DNA from: Fusobacteriales bacterium
Lineage (GTDB): Bacteria; Fusobacteriota; Fusobacteriia; Fusobacteriales; Fusobacteriaceae
DNA: 64,000 bases
Direction: 5' to 3'
NCBI GenBank assembly: GCA_020063625.1
Contig: JAICDD010000001.1
Span: forward strand, 62,001 to 126,000
The position numbers were made by a program, and so were the translations under genes. Of the stretch, positions 6,664-14,619 are shown piece by piece; within the stretch, counting starts at the first letter, position 1; every line of letters starts with the position of its first letter. The notes below the pieces were generated by a model. It ran no database searches. It saw only the letters and a list, made by a program, of their open reading frames with translations, and was not told the DNA's origin.

Positions 6664-9317
6664 TATTTAAAACTTTCTAAATTTTCTTTTAATTTTGAAA
6701 GTTTATCTTCATATTCTTTTTGTATTTTTTTCTCTCTCTCTATTATATTAGCTGGGGCTTTTGATACAAATTTTTCATTATTTAGTTTCCCATTTACTTT
6801 AGCTAATTCTTTTTCTATTTTTTCTATTTGAGTAGTTATTTTTTTGATTTCTGCTTCTATATCAAGTATTCCTTCTAATGGTACATATACTTCACTTCCA
6901 TTTGCTACTCTAAATCCTGAACTTGCTGGTCTTTCTATATCTTTACCATATTTTAGATTAGATAATTTAGCTAAATTTTTTATAAAAATACTATTTTCTT
7001 CTAATACTTTTAATTCATTTTCTACATTACTTTTTATTAAAACTTCTAATTCTTTTGCTGGAGATATATTCATTTCTGCTCTTATATTTCTTATTGAGCT
7101 TACTAATGTTTGAATATATTCAAAATCTTTTTCAATATTTTCATCTATTTCAGCTTCATTTAATACTGGATAAGCTTCTAACATAATTGTTTCTTTTCCT
7201 GTATTTAAATTTTGCCAAATTTCTTCTGTTATAAATGGCATAAATGGATGTAATAATCTAAGTCCTTTTTCTAAAATATCCCAAAGAACATATTGAGCTG
7301 TTTTTTTAGCTGCTTCATCATTTGAATTATATAATCTAATTTTAGCTATTTCCACATACCAATCACAGAAATCTCCTCTTAAAAATTCATATACTGTTTT
7401 AGCTGCTTCATCTAATATATGTTTTTCTAATTTTTCATTAACTTCTTTAATTGTAGTATTTAATCTTGAATATATCCATTTATCAACTAGTTCAAGTTTT
7501 AATTCATCTTGTTTTATGCTATTTTTATCAAATCCTTCAAGGTTCATAAGAACAAATCTTGATGCATTCCATATTTTATTAGCAAAATTTCTTCCCATTT
7601 CAATAAGTTTTTCAGAGAAAAATACATCTTGCCCTTGAGAAGTATTGTATATCATTGTAAATCTAATAGCATCTGCTCCATATTTCTCTATTAAATCAAG
7701 AGGGTCAGGAGAGTTTCCTAATGATTTAGACATTTTTCTACCTTTTTCATCTCTTACTATACCATGTAAGTATACTGTTTTAAATGGTACTTCTTTCATT
7801 TCATATAGTCCCATCATTATCATTCTAGCAATCCAGAAAAATAGTATATCTGCTCCTGTAACTATTGTTGCTGTTGGATAAAACATTTCTAATTCAGGAG
7901 TTTTTTCTGGCCATCCCATAGTAGAAAAAGGCCAAAGAGCTGATGAAAACCATGTATCAAGTACATCTGTTTCTTGAGTTAATTCTACTTCTTTTCCAAA
8001 TTTTTCTTTTGCTTTAGCTTTTGCTTCTTCCATATTTCTAGCTACAAACATAGTTCCATCTTCTGCATAATATGCAGGTATTCTATGTCCCCACCAAATT
8101 TGTCTAGAAATACACCAATCTCTTATATTTTCTAACCAATTAAAATATACTTTTTCCCATCTTTTAGGAATTATCTTAACTTCACCATTTCTTACTACTT
8201 CAAGTGCTTTTTCTGCTAATGGTTTCATTTTTACAAACCATTGTTTTGATACTCTAGGTTCTACTACTGTATCACATCTATAACAATGTCCTACAGCATG
8301 ATTATGTGTTTTACTTCCTACTAATAATCCAAGCTCTTCAAGGTCTTTTAATATAGCTTTTCTTGCTTCAAATCTATCAAGTCCAGCATATTTCCCACCA
8401 TTTTCATTTATTTTACCAGTATCAGTCATGATATTAAGAACTTCTAAATTTTGTCTTTCTCCTACTTCAAAGTCATTAGGGTCATGAGCTGGAGTCATTT
8501 TTACTACACCAGTTCCAAACTCCATATCTACATAATCATCTGCTACTATTGGTATTTCTCTATTTAATAATGGTAATATTACTGACTTACCTATAAGATG
8601 TTTGTATCTTTCATCTTCTGGATGAACTGCTACTCCTGTATCTCCAAGCATAGTTTCTGGTCTTGTAGTAGCTATTACTAGATAATCATCACTATCTTTT
8701 ATAGGATATTTTATCTCCCATATATGTCCTTCTTTATCTATATGTTCTACTTCATCATCAGCTAAAGCTGTAGTACATCTAGGACACCAATTTACCATAT
8801 ATTCACCTTGATAAATAAGTCCATCTTCATAAAGTTTTATAAAAATCTCTTTAACTGCATCAGAAAGTCCTTCATCCATTGTAAATCTTTCTCTATCCCA
8901 ATCAAGAGAAGCACCTAATTTTCTAAGTTGTTTTGTTATTATTCCACCATGTTCTTCTTTCCATTTCCATACTTCTTCTATAAATTTTTCTCTACCTAAA
9001 TCTTCTTTTGTTAAATTTTCAGCGGCTAATTTTCTTTCTACTTTATTTTGTGTAGCTATTCCTGCATGGTCAGTTCCTGGCATCCATAAAGTATTATATC
9101 CACTCATTCTTTTCCATCTAACTAATGTATCTTGAATAGAGTTATTTAATACATGCCCCATATGTAAAATTCCAGTTACATTTGGTGGTGGAATAACTAT
9201 ACTATATCCTTCTTTTTCACTATCAAGTGTAGCAGCAAAATATTTATTTTCTTCCCATTTTTTATACCACTTATCCTCTATCTCATTTGGAGAATAAGTT
9301 TTAGCCATATTTTTCAT
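6663..9317 (-). CDS. valS: valyl-tRNA synthetase
   Basis: Class I aminoacyl-tRNA synthetase that charges tRNA-Val. The 884-residue product has the full domain set: the HIGH-type motif in PPPNVTGILHMGH (about 41-53), the CP1 editing domain (ATTRPETMLGDTGVAVHP near 215), KMSKSLGNSPDP near 519, the anticodon-binding domain, and a C-terminal coiled-coil arm (about 815-884). The MKNMAK start is supported by AAGGAGGAG at 6 bases. Upstream is a 250-base leader with a Val-rich peptide, an antiterminator and a terminator, implying control of transcription by charged tRNA-Val level. The gene is monocistronic. Confidence 0.98.
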   Translation of the reverse strand: MKNMAKTYSPNEIEDKWYKKWEENKYFAATLDSEKEGYSIVIPPPNVTGILHMGHVLNNSIQDTLVRWKRMSGYNTLWMPGTDHAGIATQNKVERKLAAENLTKEDLGREKFIEEVWKWKEEHGGIITKQLRKLGASLDWDRERFTMDEGLSDAVKEIFIKLYEDGLIYQGEYMVNWCPRCTTALADDEVEHIDKEGHIWEIKYPIKDSDDYLVIATTRPETMLGDTGVAVHPEDERYKHLIGKSVILPLLNREIPIVADDYVDMEFGTGVVKMTPAHDPNDFEVGERQNLEVLNIMTDTGKINENGGKYAGLDRFEARKAILKDLEELGLLVGSKTHNHAVGHCYRCDTVVEPRVSKQWFVKMKPLAEKALEVVRNGEVKIIPKRWEKVYFNWLENIRDWCISRQIWWGHRIPAYYAEDGTMFVARNMEEAKAKAKEKFGKEVELTQETDVLDTWFSSALWPFSTMGWPEKTPELEMFYPTATIVTGADILFFWIARMIMMGLYEMKEVPFKTVYLHGIVRDEKGRKMSKSLGNSPDPLDLIEKYGADAIRFTMIYNTSQGQDVFFSEKLIEMGRNFANKIWNASRFVLMNLEGFDKNSIKQDELKLELVDKWIYSRLNTTIKEVNEKLEKHILDEAAKTVYEFLRGDFCDWYVEIAKIRLYNSNDEAAKKTAQYVLWDILEKGLRLLHPFMPFITEEIWQNLNTGKETIMLEAYPVLNEAEIDENIEKDFEYIQTLVSSIRNIRAEMNISPAKELEVLIKSNVENELKVLEENSIFIKNLAKLSNLKYGKDIERPASSGFRVANGSEVYVPLEGILDIEAEIKKITTQIEKIEKELAKVNGKLNNEKFVSKAPANIIEREKKIQKEYEDKLSKLKENLESFK

Positions 9318-9362
9318 ATTAGCTCCTCCTTAAATATATTTTAAACTTTAATTATTAAACAT

Positions 9363-9391
9363 AAAAAAAACAGCTATATAGAATAGCTGTT
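9363..9391 (-). terminator. attenuator terminator in the valS leader
   Basis: Minus-strand AACAGCTAT (9391-9383) and ATAGCTGTT (9377-9369) form a perfect 9-bp stem with loop TCTAT, followed by eight Ts. It lies 46 bases upstream of the valS ATG, so readthrough is needed for valS expression. Its 5-prime arm and loop are complementary to 9453-9435. Confidence 0.85.
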
Positions 9392-9453
9392 AATTGACTA
9401 TTTGTAAATTTTGATAAAATCAATTTTTAGCATAAGTCATAACTATTCTATAT
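9376..9453 (-). promoter_or_regulatory. valS antiterminator and anti-antiterminator segments
   Basis: Minus-strand ATATAGAATAGTT (9453-9441) is complementary, with one G-U, to AGCTATTCTATAT in the terminator (9388-9376). ATGACT (9440-9435) extends the helix by pairing with AGTCAAT (9400-9394), with a bulge. A third segment, TGCTAAAAATT-GA-TTTTATCA (9433-9413), can pair with the first codons of the leader peptide (ATGATAAAATTTTTAGCA). These alternatives are what ribosome-mediated attenuation requires. Confidence 0.75.
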
Positions 9454-9455
9454 TA

Positions 9456-9515
9456 TTATTTTGAAAATAATATATTATTTTTTACGACTTTGACCACTGC
9501 TAAAAATTTTATCAT
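9456..9515 (-). CDS. valS leader peptide (19 residues, Val-rich)
   Basis: A short ORF with a strong ribosome site (AAGGAGATAATT before ATG) encodes 19 residues with the core AVVKVVK. Four valine codons occur in five positions: GTG, GTC, AAA, GTC, GTA. GTC and GTG are conspicuous in a genome this AT-rich, which would favour GTT and GTA. The stop codon (9456-9458) lies two bases before the antiterminator strand. A ribosome finishing the peptide would therefore cover that strand and let the terminator form, whereas one stalled at valine codons would leave it free. Confidence 0.8.
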   Translation of the reverse strand: MIKFLAVVKVVKNNILFSK

Positions 9516-9559
9516 AATTATCTCCTTAAAATAAAAAATTTATACTAAAAGATAGTATC

Positions 9560-9588
9560 AGAATAACATTTTTTTGTTTTTTTGTCAA
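9560..9588 (-). promoter_or_regulatory. sigma-70 promoter for the valS leader
   Basis: Minus-strand TTGACA (9588-9583), 17-bp spacer, TATTCT (9565-9560). The transcript would start about 40 bases before the leader peptide. I see nothing else between here and the hairpin at 9635. Confidence 0.75.
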
Positions 9589-9634
9589 GTTTAGAAAGGT
9601 TATTATACATATTAATTTTTATTAAACAAATTAA

Positions 9635-9665
9635 AAACGAGTTCTTTAAAATCAAGAACTCGTTT
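9635..9665. terminator. terminator, copy 2 of the AACGAGTTCTT hairpin family
   Basis: Perfect 12-bp inverted repeat AAACGAGTTCTT (9635-9646) and AAGAACTCGTTT (9654-9665) with a short loop, 34 bases after the stop of the CoA-disulfide-reductase-like gene. Confidence 0.8.
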
Positions 9666-9699
9666 AACTAATTTATTTTAATATTTTTATTAGAATCTA

Positions 9700-11712
9700 T
9701 TATCTTCTTCTCATCATCATATGCATTAATCCACCACCATTTTCAAGATTAGTGAATCCCATTCTTTCTAAAATTGATATTGCATATGAACTTCTAGCTC
9801 CTGAAGCACAATATAAAGTTATTTTTCTATCTTTTGGACCTAATTCATCAACTCTATTTAATAATTCATCTAAAGGAATATTTATAGCTCCTGGATAAGC
9901 CCCCATTAAAAATTCTCCTTCAGTTCTAACATCTACTATTAAAGGTTGATTTAAATCAATTTTTTTAGTTTCTTTTTTTTCATTTTTTGTTTCTGCTTCT
10001 TCTTTTTCTATATCATTTATATCTTTTTTCTCTATTTCTTCTAAATTTACATCAAAATTTTTAGGAGTTATTGCCACAGCATAATTAGCTATACTATTAA
10101 ATCCTCCACTTACATTAATAACATTTTTATATCCTGCTCCAATTAATGTTCTTAATGCTTGATGCCCTTTTTTACCATTACAATCATATACTACTATTAA
10201 TCTATCTTTAGGTATTTCATCTAATTTTGTAGCAAATACTTCAAGTGGTATATTTTTAGCACCTTGAACATTTGCTTTTTCATATTTAAATATATCTCTT
10301 ACATCTATCCAAAACGGATTTTTATCTTCTAAGTACTCATCTAATTCAGCTACTGTTAAAGATGGTGAATATCCAGATATTTTATTTTCTGCCACATATG
10401 CTGCCATATTAATTACATCATTAGCAGTTCCAAGTGGTGGTGAATATGCAAAATCTACATCTGCTAATTCATAAATAGTACGTCCTGTTGCTGTTGCTAT
10501 TGCAAGTACATCAAGTCTTCTATCAGCACCTTGATATCCAGCAGTTTGACCTCCTAATATTACTCCTGTTTCTTTATCATAAACAATAGTTACAGTTACA
10601 TCTTTTGCTCCAGGATAATATGATGTATGATGTTCTTTATGAACAGTAATTGCATCTGCATTTATTCCATATTTTCTAGCTGCTTTTAATGATAATCCTG
10701 TAATTCCTGCTACAGCTTCAAATACTCTTACTATTGATGTTCCTATAGAACCATTATATTTATGATTTCCACCTAATGCATTTTCTGCTGCTATTCTTCC
10801 TTGTCTATTTGCAGGCCCTGCAAGAGGAATTCTTACTTTTCTTCCACTTACTCTATGTTCTAATTCTACCATATCTCCTGCTGCGTATATATTTTCATCA
10901 CTTGTTTGTAATAATGAATTTACTAATAATCCCCCTGCTTCTCCAAGAGCAAGTCCAGCTTCTTGAGCAAGTTTTAATGTAGGTTTTACTCCTATTGACA
11001 TTATTACCATATCTGCATCAATTTTATTTCCATTATTTAAAACAACATTTTTTCTTGAAATTTCAGTTACACTTTTACTTGTATGAAGTTCTACTCCATA
11101 TGATATTAACTCTTTTTGAATAAATCCAGCTATTTCAGCTTCCATTATTGACATTACATGTGGTTGCATTTCCACTAATGATACTTTTAAACCTCTTTTT
11201 ACTAATGCTTCTGCCATTTCAAGTCCAATAAATCCTCCACCAACAACTACTGCTGATTTTGGCTCTTTTTCTTTTATATATGAATGAATTTTGTCCATAT
11301 CATCAAGAGTCCATAATTGGAATATATGATTCTCTTTTGCTCCAGGAATTGGTGGTACTATAGGACGTCCTCCTTGAGCAAGTATAAGTTTTGTATATTC
11401 ATATTGTTTTTTCTCACCTGTTCTTGCTTCTATTGCATGAACTATTTTATTTTCTCTATCAATTTCAGTAGCAGTAGTATGTGTGTATACGTTTACTCTA
11501 TATTTATCATAAAAGCTCTCTGGGCTTTCAAGTATTAATTTTGATCTACTTTTAATATCTCCACCAATATAATATGGTAATCCACAGTTTGCAAATGATA
11601 TATCATTTCCAGCTTCTAATATTGTTATTTCAGCATCACTTGACAATCTTCTAGCTTTTGCCGCAGCTGTAGCTCCTGCTGCTACTCCTCCAATAATTAA
11701 TATTTTTTCCAT
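9700..11712 (-). CDS. CoA-disulfide/persulfide reductase-like flavoprotein with two rhodanese domains
   Basis: 670 residues. Residues 1-445 form an FAD/NAD(P)H pyridine nucleotide-disulfide oxidoreductase: FAD motif GGVAAG (8-13), single redox Cys 43 in SFANCGLPYYIGG, NAD motif GGGFIGLEMAE near 157, FAD motif IYAAGDMVE near 290. The single Cys is typical of CoA-disulfide reductase, NADH oxidase and NADH-dependent persulfide reductase. Two rhodanese domains follow: about 450-540 with DCNGKKGHQ and about 590-670 with loop CASGARSS. The known fusion family carries one rhodanese and is about 550 residues. A Lys/Glu linker separates the two. Likely role: reduction of polysulfide, CoA persulfide or CoA disulfide in sulfur metabolism (inference). 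Confidence 0.9.
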   Translation of the reverse strand: MEKILIIGGVAAGATAAAKARRLSSDAEITILEAGNDISFANCGLPYYIGGDIKSRSKLILESPESFYDKYRVNVYTHTTATEIDRENKIVHAIEARTGEKKQYEYTKLILAQGGRPIVPPIPGAKENHIFQLWTLDDMDKIHSYIKEKEPKSAVVVGGGFIGLEMAEALVKRGLKVSLVEMQPHVMSIMEAEIAGFIQKELISYGVELHTSKSVTEISRKNVVLNNGNKIDADMVIMSIGVKPTLKLAQEAGLALGEAGGLLVNSLLQTSDENIYAAGDMVELEHRVSGRKVRIPLAGPANRQGRIAAENALGGNHKYNGSIGTSIVRVFEAVAGITGLSLKAARKYGINADAITVHKEHHTSYYPGAKDVTVTIVYDKETGVILGGQTAGYQGADRRLDVLAIATATGRTIYELADVDFAYSPPLGTANDVINMAAYVAENKISGYSPSLTVAELDEYLEDKNPFWIDVRDIFKYEKANVQGAKNIPLEVFATKLDEIPKDRLIVVYDCNGKKGHQALRTLIGAGYKNVINVSGGFNSIANYAVAITPKNFDVNLEEIEKKDINDIEKEEAETKNEKKETKKIDLNQPLIVDVRTEGEFLMGAYPGAINIPLDELLNRVDELGPKDRKITLYCASGARSSYAISILERMGFTNLENGGGLMHMMMRRR

Positions 11713-11750
11713 AAATCTCCTCCACTATTAAATTAATATATTACAATATT

Positions 11751-11779
11751 ATAATATATTAATATTTTCTTTTTGTCAA
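11751..11779 (-). promoter_or_regulatory. sigma-70 promoter for the CoA-disulfide-reductase-like gene
   Basis: Minus-strand TTGACA (11779-11774), 17-bp spacer, TATTAT (11756-11751). Confidence 0.75.
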
Positions 11780-11816
11780 TATTTTTTTAATCCTTAACAT
11801 ATAATACGTTTATCTC

Positions 11817-11845
11817 TTGAATTTCCTTTTTAGAAATGATAAAAT
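11817..11845 (+). promoter_or_regulatory. sigma-70 promoter upstream of small ORF and VIT-family gene
   Basis: TTGAAT (11817-11822), 17-bp spacer, TAAAAT (11840-11845). It is divergent from the promoter at 11751-11779. Confidence 0.65.
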
Positions 11846-11871
11846 TTATATAATAAAAAAATGAGGTGTTT

Positions 11872-11916
11872 ATGAAAAAAAGAATATCCAATACTATTAT
11901 CCGATACTTCAAATAA
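11872..11916 (+). CDS. small ORF of 14 codons beginning with a seven-A run; possibly frameshifted
   Basis: ATG at 11872 with ribosome site GAGGTG encodes MKKRISNTIIRYFK. The start is followed by seven A (11875-11881). With one A fewer, the ORF would read MKKEYPILLS and continue for 36 codons to a TAA at 11981-11983. The longer product looks more protein-like and would end just before the ribosome site of the next gene. Either a short leader peptide, a frameshifted small gene, or a slippage site. No homologue recognised. Confidence 0.35.
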   Translation: MKKRISNTIIRYFK

Positions 11917-12001
11917 AAATATATACACATTAAAAAATCAAAATGAAACAAATATTTTCTTTAAAAATATAGATAAAATATAAACTACACAAGGAGGATT
12001 T

Positions 12002-12880
12002 ATGAATATAGACAAAAATATTATAAGAAAATTTATGCAAGAAGAGTATGAAGGTTATCTAGTTTACAAAAAATTAGCAAAATTTGAAAAAAATCCAGAA
12101 AATTCTAAAATATTAGATAATATTGGAGAAGAAGAGTTAAAACATTTAGATACTTGGAAAACACTTTTAAATGAAAAACCTAAAGCTAGAATTTTTAAAG
12201 TATGGTTCTATATATTTGTTGCTAGATTTTTAGGACTTACTTTTGGTATAAAGTTAATGGAACGAAATGAGGATAAAGGAAAAAACGCTTATTTAGATGT
12301 TTTAAAAAATAATTTAGATAAAGATTTAGCAAATAATATTCAAAATATGATTAATGATGAAGATAAACATGAAAATCTTCTTATTAATATGATAAATGAA
12401 GAAAAATTAGATTATATTGGTTCTATCGTTCTTGGACTTAATGATGCCCTTGTAGAACTTACTGGTACTTTAGCAGGACTTACTTTTGCTTTAAAAAATA
12501 CAAAATTAATTGCTATGTCTGGATTAATTACTGGTATTGCTGCTTCATTTTCTATGGCTGCAAGTGAATATTTAGCTACAAAAGCAGAAGGTGATGACGA
12601 TGCTTTAAAATCTAGCATCTATACAGGTATTGCATATATTTTTACTGTTATTATACTAGCATTACCATATCTTATAATAAAAAGTTATTCCTTAGCTCTT
12701 GTATTTACATTAATATTTGCTTTACTTATTATTTTAGTATTTAATTTCTATATATCTATTGCAAAAGATTATAATTTTATAAAAAGATTTTTAGAAATGG
12801 CATTTTTAAGTATGGGGGTTGCTGGATTATCATTTATTATTGGAATAATAGTAAAAAATTTACTTGGAGTAGAAATATAG
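12002..12880 (+). CDS. ferritin-like/VIT1-CCC1 family iron or manganese transporter
   Basis: 292 residues in two parts. The N-terminal ferritin-like domain (1-130) carries paired Glu and ExxH ligands (EEYEGY near 14, EEELKH near 44, NDEDKHENL near 119). The C-terminal VIT1/CCC1 domain (about 135-292) has five membrane segments, with the signature GLNDALVELTGTLAGLTFAL and SMAASEYLATKAEGD. The architecture is that of MbfA-type membrane ferritins, which move Fe2+ (or Mn2+) across the inner membrane. The ribosome site AAGGAGGATTT is strong. It is co-transcribed with a Cof-type phosphatase 10 bases downstream. Export rather than storage is inferred from MbfA. Confidence 0.9.
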   Translation: MNIDKNIIRKFMQEEYEGYLVYKKLAKFEKNPENSKILDNIGEEELKHLDTWKTLLNEKPKARIFKVWFYIFVARFLGLTFGIKLMERNEDKGKNAYLDVLKNNLDKDLANNIQNMINDEDKHENLLINMINEEKLDYIGSIVLGLNDALVELTGTLAGLTFALKNTKLIAMSGLITGIAASFSMAASEYLATKAEGDDDALKSSIYTGIAYIFTVIILALPYLIIKSYSLALVFTLIFALLIILVFNFYISIAKDYNFIKRFLEMAFLSMGVAGLSFIIGIIVKNLLGVEI

Positions 12881-12889
12881 GAGAAATTT

Positions 12890-13681
12890 ATGTCAGATAT
12901 TAAATTAATTGTTTGTGACCTTGATGGAACTTTATTAAATAGTAATCATGAAATTTCAGATTTTAATATTGAAATATTAAAAAAACTTAAAGAAAAAAAC
13001 ATTGAAATAATTTTAGCTAGTGGTCGAAGTTATGAAGCCATGCTTCCTACAATAAAAAAACTAGAATTAAATAACGAAGTTATTAGCTATAATGGAGCTG
13101 CTATTTATAAAAATAATAACTTAATTTACCAAAAAACTTTACCAAAAAATATTGCAAAAGAACTTATTCAAATTGGAAAAGAAAAAGATATATATTTTCA
13201 TGCTTTTCACAATTTTAAATGGCATATTGAAAAATTTACTAATGAAGCCAAAGAATATAAAGAACGTTCTGGACTACAAGAATATTATATTGATTTTTCT
13301 ACATTAGAAAACCCAAATTTCCTTAAGCTTATGTATATATCTTCAAAAGAAAATATTGATAATTTAGAACTATTTTTAAAAGAAAAATACAAAGATAAAA
13401 TTTATTTAGGACGTTCTAATGATAATTTCCTTGAAGTTATGCATAAAGATGTATCAAAAGCAAATGCATTAAAAGAAATATTAAAAAATAGAGATTTTAG
13501 TAATGAAAATATTATGGCTTTTGGTGATGGATTTAATGATTATGAGATGTTAAAATACTCTAAAATTGGTGTTGTTATGAATAATTCTAATGAAAATTTA
13601 AAATCTCTTATAACACATAAAGCGCTCTCAAATGATGAAAATGGTGTTGGAATATTTTTAAAAAATTTTTTTAATTTATAA
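12890..13681 (+). CDS. Cof-type HAD-family hydrolase
   Basis: 263 residues. HAD motif I CDLDGTLLN (9-17), motif II ASGRSYEAM near 43, motif III Lys in SKANALKEIL near 187, motif IV FGDGFNDYEML near 210. The type IIB cap lies between motifs II and III. These enzymes dephosphorylate sugar phosphates, flavin precursors or other small phosphoesters; the substrate cannot be read from sequence. It shares the transcript of the VIT-family transporter and ends at a strong bidirectional terminator. Confidence 0.94.
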   Translation: MSDIKLIVCDLDGTLLNSNHEISDFNIEILKKLKEKNIEIILASGRSYEAMLPTIKKLELNNEVISYNGAAIYKNNNLIYQKTLPKNIAKELIQIGKEKDIYFHAFHNFKWHIEKFTNEAKEYKERSGLQEYYIDFSTLENPNFLKLMYISSKENIDNLELFLKEKYKDKIYLGRSNDNFLEVMHKDVSKANALKEILKNRDFSNENIMAFGDGFNDYEMLKYSKIGVVMNNSNENLKSLITHKALSNDENGVGIFLKNFFNL

Positions 13682-13694
13682 CATTAACTATAAA

Positions 13695-13729
13695 CAAAAA
13701 AGTGAGTATTTTTATACTCACTTTTTTAT
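13695..13729. terminator. bidirectional terminator
   Basis: AAAAAAGTGAGTAT (13695-13709 region) pairs with ATACTCACTTTTTT (13714-13727). It lies between convergent cof and fumarase alpha genes. Confidence 0.85.
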
Positions 13730-13767
13730 ATTTTTTATTATTTTTCAAAATTATATTTTCAACTAAA

Positions 13768-14607
13768 CTATAATATAACCTCTTTATGTCTTGCTGCATG
13801 ACAGTTTATATTTATAGCTACAGGCATCGACGCTATATGACATGGATGTGATTTTATTTTTACAGCAAGTGCTGTGGTATCTCCTCCAAATCCCATAGGC
13901 CCTATATTTAATCTGTTTATCTCTTCTAATAATTCATTTTCTATTTTAGCTAATTCACTATCTTCATTAACATCATCTATCTCTCTAAGAAGAGCTTCTT
14001 TTGCTAATATAGCTGATTTTTCAAAATTCCCACCTATTCCAATTCCTACAATTATTGGAGGACAAGGATTTCCACCTGCATTTTTTACAAAATCAATTAC
14101 AAATTTTTTTATCCCTTCTATTCCGTCAGATGGTTTCATCATTTTAACAGTACTCATATTTTCACTCCCTCCACCTTTTGGAGCAAAAATAATTCTTAAT
14201 TTATCTCCAGCAACTAATTTTGTATGAATAATTGCTGGTGTATTAGTTTTTGTATTTTCTCTAAATATAGGACTTTTTACAACTGATTTTCTCAAATATC
14301 CTTCACTATAACCTTTTTTTACTCCTTCATTTATAGCTTCATATATATCAAAATCAAAATATATTTCTCTTCCTATCTCTAAAAATACTACTGCTAAACC
14401 TGTGTCTTGACACATTGCTACTTTTTCATTACTAGCAATTTCATCATTTTTTATTATTTCAGTAAGTACATCTTTACCTAATGTATTTCTCTCATTTTCT
14501 TTTGCTTTTTTTAATTTATTCATCACATCTTTTGGAATATTATAATTTGCTTCTATACAAAGTTTTGCTACTTCATCTATTATTAGTTTTTTTTCTATTT
14601 TTCTCAT
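13768..14607 (-). CDS. class I fumarate hydratase (tartrate dehydratase type), alpha subunit
   Basis: 279 residues corresponding to the N-terminal domain of iron-sulfur fumarases. The three Cys expected to bind the [4Fe-4S] cluster are visible: MCQDTGLAV near 65, GGNPCPPI near 177 and SHPCHIA near 259, together with GGGSENMS and GPMGFGGDTTALAVK. It interconverts fumarate and malate with a beta subunit. The ATG at 14607 is preferred over an upstream TTG because GGAGAAG precedes it. The beta-subunit gene, normally adjacent, is not found here; a terminator and a convergent gene follow. It overlaps the guaB transcript, so it is the second gene of that unit. Confidence 0.93.
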   Translation of the reverse strand: MRKIEKKLIIDEVAKLCIEANYNIPKDVMNKLKKAKENERNTLGKDVLTEIIKNDEIASNEKVAMCQDTGLAVVFLEIGREIYFDFDIYEAINEGVKKGYSEGYLRKSVVKSPIFRENTKTNTPAIIHTKLVAGDKLRIIFAPKGGGSENMSTVKMMKPSDGIEGIKKFVIDFVKNAGGNPCPPIIVGIGIGGNFEKSAILAKEALLREIDDVNEDSELAKIENELLEEINRLNIGPMGFGGDTTALAVKIKSHPCHIASMPVAININCHAARHKEVIL

Positions 14608-14619
14608 TTTCTTCTCCAA

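Noticed and set aside
9363-9588. T-box riboswitch for valS
   Set aside because: No T-box sequence (AGGGTGG-ACCGCG) or specifier stem is visible; the leader instead has a Val-rich peptide and antiterminator.
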